From: Luscinia megarhynchos
Lineage: Eukaryota; Chordata; Aves; Passeriformes; Turdidae
Length of the DNA stretch: 64,000 nt
Assembly: GCA_034336665.1 (NCBI GenBank)
Contig: CM067568.1
Location: 40,528,770 to 40,592,769, forward strand
Direction: 5' to 3'
Shown here piece by piece: positions 36,041 through 49,200 of this stretch. The notes under the pieces were generated by a model, which ran no database searches, was not told the origin of the DNA, and saw only the letters and a list, made by a program, of their open reading frames with translations. Positions within the stretch are counted from its first letter, which is position 1, and each line of letters opens with the position of its first letter. A program made the position numbers and the translations under genes.

Positions 36041-38438
36041 GACTTGCAGATATTGTATGTAATATTTTCAAAGGTAAAAAATGTCTAGGTTTTGTGTACT
36101 GAATTATGCTTTGAGATTTTCATTCAAACTTTGGTGAAAAAGACATGGAATGCATGTAAATTGAGTAGTGTTCTAGATGGTCTTCTACTGAAATACTATC
36201 AGTATACTGAAATGGTGGATAATGTTTGGGAGAATGCTCACTTAAAACCAGTGATCAGTTAAATACACAGCAGAACCTTTGTGCTTCTTGGTGTATTGAT
36301 TTGCTTAATCTCAAAACATTGGATGTTCTTGGCCAATTACTACTAGGATCTCTGGTAAAATAATTGAACAAACCCCTTAAGTCTGCCTTTAGGGGGCAGG
36401 TAATCAGCTTTTTGACATTCCCTCTGCTCATCATGATTTGGGCTTTGCTCCTGCCTGGAGGAAACAGATCACTTCAGCTCTGATGTCTGCCTGCTTTTCT
36501 TATTTGAGGTGACTGCCCCCTTCTCCCTCACTTGCTCCAAGGCAGGGAACAAAGGAATACATCATGAGTGCTGTAGTAAGTATAACACTAGGCTTCAGTA
36601 ATTTGGTTCACCAACTGTATAAATTTTAGACCCAGAAAAAATTTTTCATTAAGGTATTTGTGGTAGACTTAATTAGTGTTACCAGCAAGGTCCATGCAAT
36701 ATTGGTACTACAGCACTAACATATCTGCAACCCTTCCCCTGAAAGTCTGAGACATGACTGAATTGATGGCACATATGGCAAGTTGTGTAGCATATGCCAG
36801 CAATCCGTTTCTGCTGAAGGCCAAAGTACCTGCTTTTCTGAACAATTCATAATATGTAGTGTTGTCTGTGTTGGTCTCCCATTTCTTCCAGCATATTTCT
36901 CTCAAACAGATATTGGAAAGGCCTATCAGCAGTCATACTTTGACAGGGGCTGTGTAAACAAGGTACTACTGACACAGATTTATAGATGTAATGCTATGTC
37001 TGGTTTTGGGTTCCTTTAGGATTCAGAATGTTTCCTTTGGGTTCAGAAGAAACCTTTCATATTGGAGTCACAGAATCTGATGCCAATTTTCTGCATTTTT
37101 GTTTTGGTTTGCTTTTATCAATTGGACACCCACTTTCCCACTCTTAAACTACTTGTTCAGTCAATCAGTTTAGACTTGCTAAGCGTAGCACACAAATGTG
37201 TGAAAGAAACACTACTTTGAATTCTGTTGGGTTGCATTTAAATACGTATCCAGGAAATCTCTTATATTATTGATAGTATGGGGTTTGTTTCTAATGTTTG
37301 GCTTCACAACTCCAGAATGTTGCAGTGCCCTTGTTAAGCTGTTGCTAATGGCTTAGAACAGGCCCTGAAGCATCAGGAAGAGCCAGGTTCCTGTGTCTGT
37401 AATTGGGGATTTCTTGCTGCTTTTTAGTGCTGGCAGCTGGAAATAATGCAGAGAAGGGAGCTTGAAATGAGTGGTGGTGTTGTGGGCAGTGTAGGAGCCA
37501 GCCTCCAGTTATCAAGCCTGGCTGGTAATTTACAAATGCACACAGAAGCGGGTGGGTTTCAAAATGGCCTGGAAAGGTAAGTCGTGTGGACTCCTTCTGG
37601 AACATGACAAGACTTCATCCTGGACCATCAAAAAGTGCGTATAATATTTTTTGTGGGTTTTGTTTGTTTGATTTTTACTTTGCCTTGTGTCATGACATTG
37701 GAAATAGACTTTTACTCCTGACTCCCTCATACAATTAGGATACATTTGTGGGTGTGTAGTTCAGAAGGCTTAAGTCCTGTTCCTTTCTACCTCTCACATA
37801 AGGTTGCTAATCAAAGTACAGGCATCTATCAATTGAAGCAAATACTCTAGACTGGATTTTAGTACAAGTAATGGCAGGAAGATATACCTTCTGTGTAACT
37901 TGAGGCCTTTTATTTAGAAGTGCATCAGGCTCTTTGGTTTTTTTGGCTACAGCAGTCCATTCTAGATGGCTATTTCTACCTTATGAGCATTTGGTGGTCT
38001 CCCACTGGTGTAAATGTGGAGAATTGAAGTAAACAGAACAGGTTGAGTTTTACAAGATGAAAATGATAGCAAAGGCTGACTTACTGTACATATTTTGCCT
38101 TTCTATTTCTGTTAATCAAGTGTTCACAATGGAAATTTGCATTTTCATGTGTTTGATGAAGTATATATCTATGCCTCTGAGGCAGATAAATGGAAAGTAT
38201 GATGTTCTCTTCAATTATTCTTGATGATCTCCTAGATTATCCCAAATTAACTATTGGTAGGTGTGATTTATGTTTGGGTTTTTTTATTATTTGCTGAAGC
38301 AAACCTGGCAAAGATATTCAGTCTCACCAATGCTGAGCGAAGCTTGGTGCGCCAATCTGTTTTTCCTTTTTAATTTTTTTCCCAGGACTAGGCCATTAAG
38401 CTTCCTAATTCAGATGCAACTGACTTGGAGCTGGTGTT

Positions 38439-38486
38439 TCTGAAGGGTGAAGAGGAAGCACCTGTAATTGCCCTTCACCCTTCAGA
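38439..38486. repeat. Perfect inverted repeat, 14-bp arms
   Basis: Arms tctgaagggtgaag (38439-38452) and cttcacccttcaga (38473-38486), 20-nt loop, no mismatch. Confidence 0.95.
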
Positions 38487-41400
38487 GGTGACAGAGATTC
38501 ATTCTGTAAACCTATAGACATGTTTATCCATTCATCAGTATTGCTTAGCAAGACAAGGATTTAAATTCCCAGTGGAAGTGATTATATAACCTTTAATTTT
38601 AGCTTGTTATCTGTAGCTGTTTCAGATGTTCTTTACTTTGTAGGAATCAAGATTCTTTAAAATAAGAAACTAATGAGAGCTATGGGGGCATAAATTCAGT
38701 TTTAATATTCTTCATTCTGACTGATACTGTATCAATTAAAAAAAAAGACACATGCATAACCCACAGACACCCCCTCTCCTCAAATTAATTTGAGAAAGTC
38801 CATTTTACAAAAGTGAATTTAAAGGTTTGCCCTTCACACTGGCCAGTACTAACACCTGAAATTAAAGGTAGAAATAGAAGCAATAATGCTATTCAGGATA
38901 TACTGGTTCTATTCTCTGTGCCATTTAAAATATAGTCTCAATTTTTTTAAGTTGTTCCATCTTCAATCTTTATAGATGTTTTAATAATTTTGGCATCATA
39001 TTCAATAAATGTGAGCTTTCAACCTATTTTAAGAATTTATATACTGCTCTAAGATGTAGTAACTCAGTGTTAGTGTACTGCAGTTAATATTAGAAATATT
39101 AAACAACCCTGGCATGCCAAGTTGTTGCTTAGACTGTTCAAATGTGCAACTTTAAGCATGTGAGGTAGCAGAAGTAAAGTTTACCCATGATGTTAGTGAA
39201 GTGTCTTGCATCTGGGGTGATCTCCATCCTGTTAATGTTAACCATGATATGAGATGAAAATATGGTAGTTAAGCATTTCAGCCTACCTGAGAAGTTTTTA
39301 AACTGTTGTCTATGAGCAGCTTTACAGATTCTTTATTTAATTAACATTCTTGTCTATCTGATCAAACAATAACATTTTCTGCATAAGAGAATGCATAAGA
39401 GGCATTGGCAATCTAGCTAATGAAAATGGTATATCCATGTCAAACTAGATCATAGAAAATTCTGATTTTTACTCAGTGCTTCATGCAGATGAGTAACACG
39501 AGGTCAAGCTTTCCAAGAGCAATTGCCAGGGTAACATGAGTATGTATTAGTGGAGGTACTTGCCTGTGAAAAATCAATGATTTTCAGCAATGACTTGTGC
39601 AAGCAGGGTATAAAGCACTTTTTCAAACAGGTTTTATGCTGTTGATGTAACAGTTAAATCCATCTGCTGTCTATTGATTGGCTTTTTAGAGGAGTTATTT
39701 ATTCATTTATTTATAAATTTTGGATTGCAATAGCCTGGTTTAAAACACATGGTTTAAAAACAACTTTTCCATTTGTTTGGTAAAGAGAAAAGGCAGCCCA
39801 AACTTTTTGTCCTCTTGTGTTGGTATCTTTGTATGCTTCCAGCCTTTCAGGGATCCTGTTGATAAGTAACCTTCCAGTGAGGTTGCTTGGCTGAGTAATG
39901 CTGTTTTTGTCTGGGAGAGAAGTAATATGCAGGGCAATTGGGGGTTTTTTCGTGCAATGAGTTTTTTTTTTTTCCCAATCCCTTTCTATGTGATGCATAA
40001 CCTATATGCTTTTACTGTCTTTATGTGAATCACATTTGGAGTAGGGAAGGATTAGAGGGAAAGAGAGTTATGGTGACTTTGCTCCATTGTTCATTAATTT
40101 AGCATCATCACAAGATGAATTTTTGATAACTTCAGTTATGTAATCATAGTGAGTGAGACTTACTAGCCTTATTTTTTTAACTTGACATAAAAGTAATTAT
40201 ATCAAAATTAGCAAAAAATGTCTTAAGACCACTACTTTAGAGTAAAGCATAGATTATTTTTGATTGATTGAGGAAGACTGAAGCTGGCCTTAGCTCCACA
40301 TGTGTGAGATACCAAGGTTGTCAGAGCAGCCCATCCCTCTTCATTAATGCCCTTCTTTTTTGCACCTTATGAAGTGAGTGAATGAGTATGAAAATGTATT
40401 GATGCTTCTAAACATAGTCTGTTAACTAGGTTGCAGTGGCACTACTGGTGTCCCTCACACCTGCTTAAATAGCATAGCAGAATAGTCATTATAAGAGACT
40501 ACTAGCAGGGCAAATGGCTAAATCAGTAACCCTTCTTTTATGATGATGGCTTTATTCTGATATGCTCATGAGCCATTTGCACCCCAAACTTACTTTGTGA
40601 GTCACTGAGAAGTTACAGCTTGTGTTCTCTGTTGCAGGATTCAGACCCTCAGTTGGGGGATTCACTCTGTCTCAGTATTTTGTGTTTTTCACCATCTGGG
40701 CCAATTTTTGTCCAGAATTCGTGACCTCTTTTAATATCAATGCCAACAAAGTCAGCTTGATTTACTTACAGAAACACACTTCGTTATTCATGTTTAATTA
40801 TTACCCATTTGTTTCTAATGTGCCCAGCTTACTCACTTACTGAGTCAGAGTGCAAGAGGTTGCTAGTGTGTAGAAAATAAATCTGCATAGACTTCATTAC
40901 TCATGCATGGCTAAACCAGTCAGCTGTTTAAATATCAGCATGCTTGGGGATTTGCCTTTGATACTACAGAGACATACATCCTACATGAAGTAAGAGTCAC
41001 TTCTGATTTATCTTAAGTGAATCATACTTCATTACAACAGGTCAGACACTGCCTACTTCTTAGTTCTCTCCTCATGCTTTGTTCTTGCTTACTTAGTGGT
41101 CTTTCACATATTATAATTAGCGTTTTCTGGATGATGGCTCATTTTGAGTTCTTAACTTGAGCCTTGGTGTCTTCTGATAGTGAATGACCTTATCCTCTAA
41201 GAACAGGGATAAAAAAGAGGGGAAATGCAACTATGTGCTTTAGTACCTGATGTAAATTGTACCACTGTGATTTGGGTTATGAACTCTGCTTTCCTCCTTA
41301 GCACTGGTTACTTTCATTTGCCCTGCAGGTCCAAGAAGTGTAACATCTTTAGAGAAAGGATCTGGTACTACTTCTTATTGAAGCACCATGCACTTTTCTG

Positions 41401-44400
41401 ATGCTTAGTAATAGTCCACTACATAATTGCCTTAGCTCTTCAGTGATTTAAGAATGCTCATTTTTTTCAGTGTACTGAAAGGCATTTCGTTTCCCTTGAG
41501 TAACAGCTGTTAAACACCAGATCAGACTGCAGATCAAGAGCTTGTTTGCCCCATGTTCCCTTTGGGAGTCATCTGGAATGGGCAGTTCTGCCAACATTAG
41601 AGGGAGAAATTTGTCTGTCCCTCTTTTGGGGGAGAAAGAGGGAATTTGAGTGACAGATGCTTTTTGAAATTGCTGCTTCTGCACCTTTCAGCTTCTCAAG
41701 GTGCCCTGACATGAAAGTGTTTCCTGTTTTTAATAGTGAAAGCCAGCCAACTTTATCCTTTTGTGATCCCCAAAATGCAGCTAGGTCTCTGGTGAGTAAT
41801 TTAATTACGATTGCTTCAACAGCTTGGCAGAAGAAGCATTTAGAATGAGAGCTGTAATCAGTCATTGGTATCTGTGCACACCTGGCTGCTGTCAGCACAT
41901 AAGGTATGGTCCAGCCGTGCAACAGACTTCAATAGCATGGAAGGAGAGAGACTTTACAGGTGGGAGTGATTAGAGCCTCTGTTATCAACCTTTGAGCAGT
42001 TCAAGCAGTTAATTCTCTTCCTGGCAGAGCTCACCAGCTATGCCATTTTCATAAGCATGTCGCAGAAGGCTCTTACCATAGTTTTTTTCCTTGTGATCTC
42101 TGCTCCCTTTGAAAGTATTTTTCTTTAACTTGATGCTCTTTGGTAGTCATGGCAATAATTTCACTTTTCATCTTAACAGTACCTGAGTGAGTGGTACTGT
42201 GGTGCGTATTTTGCCCCATGAGAGATTTGGCCTCAGAAACTGTTCCTTCAGTAATAGCACACCCAGGGTGTAATCACTGATGAGACACTGATGTAAGTTG
42301 GCAGCAGAAACAGAAGTGTTGTACAGCAGAGTAAGAGTCTCTGTTTGTTTTGCCACCCCAAGTTCCATTTGTCGATGATGCTCTGTAAGCACATCTTTCT
42401 GCTGAATGTAAGATAATAAATTAAGTGTTCTAAATGGTCAAGTGCAACAAGGATTTGATTAATTTTAAATTAAGCATTTTCTTTGTAATATCCTGCACAT
42501 GTTCATATTTGTTTTAAGAAGCAATAAATGTAAAATCTCAGAAAAATACCAAAAGTCTTCACCATCAATTTTACTTTTATACCCTGAGCTTGAGGACTTT
42601 CATTTTAAATGGATTTTTTTCCCCACACAATGCTGTGAAACTTCTATCCTCAATTGTATTGTCCAAATACTTTTGATAATCTCACACCTACTATGAGTTT
42701 CATTAGCATGAGGTATTTTGAGTGCCATATGGTATGCAGATAGTACCTGTTCTTTTGCAGAGGAGGGAAAAAAAAAAAACTTGCAAAATATGTTTGGTCT
42801 TTTAGCTGTTGCAATTGATCTGCGACAGGATAGCCAGTCACTAGTCCAGGTGAACACACAGGCTTTGATCATTCCCTCCAATCCCCTACGAGTCTGCTGT
42901 AAGTCACACTGTGGATTATGAAAATATGATTTCCATGTTGGGTTTACTGTTCTGGATGGAAGCTCTGACTTGCAATAATCCTTAATCTGCTTTTTGTCCC
43001 ACCTGGGTTTTGTGTGCTCTCCCATCTTTGCAGCACTCAGCTGAGTTATATATGTGTGCTTTTAAATGAACTAAATCTGATGTGTGATAAGTGGGGTGTA
43101 ATGGTGTTAATGAGATGGGATGGGGTTCACTTGGTGCTTTCCCAGAGAGCACAGAGCTGTTTGCCATAGCACACACTATATTGCCTCCTTATTCCTATTG
43201 TGTCCTTGAGGTGATTGTTGCTTATTTCCCAGGCTGTCTACATTGAGAACAGTTTGCAAAGAGGAGCCTACATTATTGGGTGAGAACAAATAGATAAGGA
43301 TTGAAGTCAGTATTTTATGTTTTACTGACTAGGCTTTGTTTGCAGTAACATTTATAAATAAAAAGTAATTATTTAAATTCAATTAGGTAACTTCTGGTTT
43401 ATTCCAATAGTTGCAGATCAAAATCTGGTATGGCATTCTCACAGTCCACATATCAAACGTGCCTAATTGTTTTGTTTTTAAGATTTCTATATGTTGTGTT
43501 TATATACCTTAGACTGAAAGCTGTCTTTAAGATTGCAGTCATTAGGTGGGCAAATCTATGTCATAAAATATTTACAGTGTGGGTAGGTAAGAGAATGCCA
43601 ACATGTGGAGAAATTCAGGCAGTACTAGAATTTTTGAACTTTTTCTTCTTGCTGATTTTTGAGCCTGCGAGTCTGGGGCTACCTAAGGAAGGAAGCTGGG
43701 GTCAGTAAGGATCAAGAGACAGATCTTTTACACTTACTCATTGTTTTGAAATGGAAATTGTTAACAGGAAAACAAAGGCAGGAGGAGTCAGAGGTCCTGA
43801 AGGAGCTTCTTTGTTCACTATCCAAGCTGCCTAATGTACTAATTATTTCCTGCCATTGACAGAAGGCTACTATTGATCTCCAGTGGAGTTTAGCTGCATA
43901 TAGGGACATAGCTTTATTATGTTGCAATCTTGTTACCCAGGAGCTGGTATAATAATCTCAGCTGTAGAACATTGGGGATTAGATGAAAAACCTTAATTAC
44001 AGTTATCTTAATAATGATCCCTGAGAGGCAGATTGAAATTGGCTGCTTGGGTACCTGTGAAACAAGCTTTGCTCAGGGGAGCACATTTTGGTGGATTTAA
44101 TTTAACTTTGTGGAGGTGTTTCATTGTGTACTGACATCTGAGGCCTTGGCAAATGCTGGGAGAGGACTCTGGGCCTTCAGTTGCCTTTTGCTGTCCTTAG
44201 AGATTTTGAGACACAAAATAATTTCTCTGATTGGGAGGAGTTAGGCTTTTCAGTAAAAAACCCTAAGAATAATCATATTATTTGAATTCTGTTGGGATGT
44301 AAGTGCTAACTGAAACCCCAGTTAGCCAACAGCTGTCTGCAGATGAAAAAGCTTTCAAATCTGTGAATGTTAGTTCATTTCAAAGTCTTGGTTGCATACA

Positions 44401-44707
44401 GAGCTGGTGAAAATTTTTCATGGGTGGTAGTTTAATCAATGAAAACTGCACACTTAGGGCAAGCAAAACTGCATATTTCAGTGAAAGATTTAGAATGCCT
44501 TTGAACTGAAAAAAAATGAAGGAATATAAAAGCAGGACGTGGTTAATTTCATCATCTTCAAAACAGCTCAGCATTCATTGGCTGCATCATAAGGATGAAT
44601 TTATTGTGAAAGCAGAAAAAACTTAAAAACCTGAGAAAGAAGACAGCTAGCCTTGGTTTAAAAGCATTGACCTAAGTTAGTTCATCCTCCTCTGCTTAGG
44701 TTTATTA

Positions 44708-44769
44708 TTTAGTAAACTACTGGCTTGTAGTTTACTAAACTGGCTTCAACCCAGACCTCTGGGTTGAAG
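44708..44769. repeat. Two adjacent perfect inverted repeats
   Basis: First hairpin: 13-bp arms tttagtaaactac (44708-44720) and gtagtttactaaa (44727-44739), 6-nt loop. Second hairpin, 4 nt later: 12-bp arms cttcaacccaga (44744-44755) and tctgggttgaag (44758-44769), 2-nt loop. Both are perfect. The loop of the first and the start of the second share ctggctt. Confidence 0.95.
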
Positions 44770-46200
44770 ATAAGCAGCATGGGCTTGTGGTGGCCTCCCT
44801 AGTCTAAGATATACCTTTCAGTATAGGGCCAGCAGAGTGCTTGAGAGTGTGGTCTTGAGCAGGATGGGGAAAGAGATTTGAAAATGAGTCCATTCCTAAG
44901 AAAGGAGAGTTTGATCTTTGTAGCTTTTGTTCAGATGTCTTTAGCCTTAATGTGAGAGTAGTGGTGCTCCTGTCTATTGAGTAACTGTCTCAGATAACAT
45001 AACTGACCTCTAGACCAGAGTGTCTTGACTAGACTCTCACTTTAATAATGTAGCAGCCAAATAGAGGCATATTTTTCATCCAGAGAGACTCCAACATTTA
45101 TTTTGAAGGAAGTGTGGTTGGGGCTCTATTCTTTCTTGTCTCTGGTCTGAAACCTATTTGCAGTGCTTGACCACAGCAAAACTGGTGTCAGGTTTTTTGG
45201 CTTCCCATAACCATCTGTCATATTTCTTTATTTTTTTTTTTCTTTTTCAGATTGTACTAAATGACCTTCTGTCTGTTACATTTCTGCCCTATGATCTCAG
45301 GCAAACGATGAAGATAGATAGCAATATCACAAGCCATCCATCATACAATTTGTAGGTCCTGCAGAAGCATCTGTGTCTTTAACAGTTCATCTGTCAGACA
45401 ATTTCATAGTTCAACACCACAAAATACTGAAGACAGGGCTAATGATGGTATTTCTTTTTATTACTGAAGACTTCAGCCATCAGGTGTCTTTCACTTGGAT
45501 ATGCAGACTGTCACAAAAAGTGCCTGTGCACCACAGTTTACGTATGGATCCAAGCCAACTGCATGTTACAGAAGGCAGCATTAGTGCTGACATCAGCAAA
45601 GACTCATTTTCCTGCTTTGCTGCTGTAACACTGGATTGATTGTGATAGGAATGCAGAATTAATTGAGCACACCTGGCTTTGTGTGAATGAGCTGAAGTTC
45701 TCAGAAGCAGTGACTGTGAATCTGACTGCCAGCAAATAGTTGTAGGCACTCCTGCTGTGTGATATAGGACAAGAGAAAATCTGTTCAAATGACTTTACAT
45801 GGGTGTGAGAGGCAGAGATACCAATACCTATCTTGAGGTCAATGGGCATAATTTTGACAGATACATGTAAAGTTACCCAGTAGGGCATGATTTTGATGTC
45901 TTGTAACTGTAGTATCAGCTGTGCAGAATATGCATGAGTTTCCATGCATAGATTTCTGAAATACCTGTGTGAACTGTTGCTGAGTTGTGCACATTTGTGT
46001 AGTATATTGGGCTAGGCAGGGCACTGCGTTAATCCTACATGCCACATGATGCTGAAGCATATAGTGCTGCAGCATGGAGACTATCCTGTGAATTCATCTT
46101 CTTATAGTTACCTGAATACTGGAAACTGAAATCAGACAGAATTATCTACACTTTCCATGTTAAACACAAATCATATGAGTTTAGGTGTTTGCACTGTCAG

Positions 46201-46262
46201 GAAAAAAAAAAAAACAACAAAACAAAACCAAAAACCCCAAACAACTCAAACAAACAACCCCA
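46201..46262 (+). repeat. A-rich low-complexity patch
   Basis: A run of A followed by irregular aac/aaac units and ccccaaac stretches. No retroposed body was recognised upstream. Confidence 0.8.
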
Positions 46263-49200
46263 AAGCCTAAATCACCAGCCTGTTCTCTTTTTTTCTCTCC
46301 ATTTTTTGCACTTGTTACCAATTGGCATTTGTCTCATTTGGAAGAGGTTAGATGCTTAATTCCTTACCTCATCATGCTGAAATAGAGATGTTTCTGATGG
46401 ACACTTGAAATGTAAATTTGTGCTTTGTCTTTAAGGCAAGTATTTCACAAAGACCCCCACTTGGCTGTGGAATTGCTACTGGTGGCTCATATGCATGGAA
46501 TATTGATAGTTCAAGTAATTTAAACTTAATTTAGGCATACCAGAGAACATAGTAGCCCAAATATCACATCTGAGAGATCTGTGCTAAAATAATTATGGGA
46601 GCTATTTGAAATGCATAGACAATATACATAGTACTTTCTGGTTTTAAACAACTTTGATCCAAGATGAACTAAGAATAAACTTCGAAGTATTTGCTAAAGT
46701 GGAGCTGGGTGTATCACAATAATTGAGATGGAGCTGAAAGCAAGACCAATGACATCCCTGCTTCACAGAGACCCCTGTATTTTCCTACCTCCTTTAGAAG
46801 TCAGGACACTTAAGTGCTTACCTGTCATAAGGCAGAAACTAACCAGGTCTTCATGCTTTCCATAGTGCCCAGAAATCCTTATATGTTGCCAGTAAGATGT
46901 GAACCAGCTGGGTAACTTAAGATATTCCTTCTCAGACACTCTGTAAGCATACCTCCATATTAGGGAGCAAATAGTGGAAAGGGTGGAATAGCTGCTTTTC
47001 TGAGTTTCTTTCTTTTTCTAAATGGAAAAGGGCTTTTTTTCTTTTCAGTACTAAATAGAGGAGTACAGGTTGTTATTCCTGGCAAATTTAGTATTTGGAG
47101 ACTTGTTTTCTTTGCCCACCTTAAGTACATGAGATTCAGACTTGTAAGAAAAGGGTGCTCACAGCTGTGCTAGGCCTGCTGGCAAATAAAATTCAGTACA
47201 GATGGTTGTCTGCCCACACTCTATTTATGAAGAGGCCTGCAGTGTTTATGTTAACGGTGATGAGTTTGAGAGATAAAAATAGGGAGTTGTTTGTTGTTCA
47301 TTTGTTCTTTATAGATCTGCAGTGAACTTTTTTTATAAAGCACAAATTCGATAGAGAGATTTGTTAACCTTCTAGAAGAGCAGCCTGTCAAAAAGCCAAG
47401 CTGCAGACGTCTCAAGTGCTGGAATTGTTCCTTGCTTTTTGTACTTCTTCCATTCACTCCACGAGATGGTGCTGTGTACCCACAGACCCCAAACATACTT
47501 TGCTTGAGTTTTCCCAGGTCGTTGGTGGATATTTGGATTATGAAAACTTGAAATGAAGTTAGAAATAATCTCTATCTTCCAGCTGTCTTTTTCTCCTCTC
47601 CAAATTAATCTCAAAAAGAGGTTTTCCAAAATCACCTAAGGCTTTGTATAGTCCTCTATAGATTATGTCTTCCTTGATATTTATTGAGTCCTGCAGCTTT
47701 GCCATGACTTGAGGGTTTAGGAAACCTTCCAGAGGCTGCTTCCAGATGCCATAGTTTCAGAGCAGACATACTAAATAGGAAATAGAAAAACTGAGATTGT
47801 GTGTTCTTGTCTGTGGCTGTTCCTTTTGGATAGCTTGCTGAGTCAGGAAGATGTCTGCATGTTGCTGGGGTCTGCTTGGTTCTACATATATTTATTTATT
47901 TTACTTGTGTGCAAAATATCCAGAGCTTCAGCCCTGGGAATTTAAATTATGTGATCTTGTCACTTAAAATAACTAGCAGTTCTGCTCTTCTCACTCTCCT
48001 ACCTTATGTTTTTCTATTTATGGTTTTGGGAGTTATTTTGTGTTTTATTTCTCCTGCTTTCAGTTAGATTTGGAGTAGAGCACTAGTGAGGGTACTGTCT
48101 TTGTGAGGAGGAAACTTTGGAAGCTTGTGTTTGAAATGGTGAAAGTCCACTGATCTTCTGCCACAAGGTGGAAAGAGACTTTTCTAGGGGGAAAAGTCAC
48201 TTTTCACAAACTTGCCAGGGCATTACCCTTTCTTGAGTTGCTAAAGCTGGTTTTGTTCCAGTGTGGAAAGTAAAAGAAGCAACTTACTAGTTATTTTTGA
48301 AGTAATTGATAGAGAACTTCTCTTAGTTATATAGAACAGATTCTTTCTTTACAGAAGCAGGTATTTGGATTGAAAGGCTTCTCCATCCATTGCGTCCCTG
48401 GAGCTTGCCATTTTAGCTTTCTGATTATCACTTATATATTTGTGTATTGTAGATGTATGCCCATTGTCCTCAAAGCTCTGCCTCTCATTTCCTCATGCTT
48501 CCATAAAGAGCAGTCTGACCTCACTTGTCCTCCCACTTTTGTTCTTAGCAGTTTTCAAAATCTTGATCTTGCACTTCCTGTTTTTATGCTGACACAAAGT
48601 GAATTTCTGATTTATAATATCTAGTCTCAGATCCCCATAAGTGATGTGGAGGTAATTAGTAGAGAAGAGGTACAAAATCTTTATGTGCCTAAATGAGGCT
48701 GAGACCCTCCCCAGTTTTTAAATACTTACAACTGATCTGGATTAATGTGGACCAACTGCAATTCTGGGGCAAGTCAGTAACAGTTTTCCATTTCAAATAC
48801 CTAAATGCATTTCAGCAGGGCTCCTAATGCACATCTTAGAATTTTCACAGTTGTAACATTTCACTCAGCTTGGGAACTTTAGGACCTTTAGGACCAACTA
48901 CATTGATGACATCATTGTGCAAGGGTTGTTTCTTACTCCCTTACCTCAGGACACATTTTGGATATAAGCAGCAGTTTTTGCAAGCACCCATTAATCCCCA
49001 AGAGCTATGGCATGGAAATTCCATGTCATGCATGTTCTCCAGGGCAAGAGAAGCTTCTTATCTGGATACCTCTAGCAAGATTTTTTAAGATGCTAGTAAA
49101 TGCTCAAAGCTCATCTCTGATTTCTCATTCAAATTTTAATTCCAAGGTACAACTTCAGAAATGCTTCTGTGTATCATCAGATATACACCAGAGGGATTTT

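Noticed and set aside
42600..43025. 141-codon minus-strand open frame
   Set aside because: It crosses a poly-A run, giving a Phe string, and has no recognisable domain.
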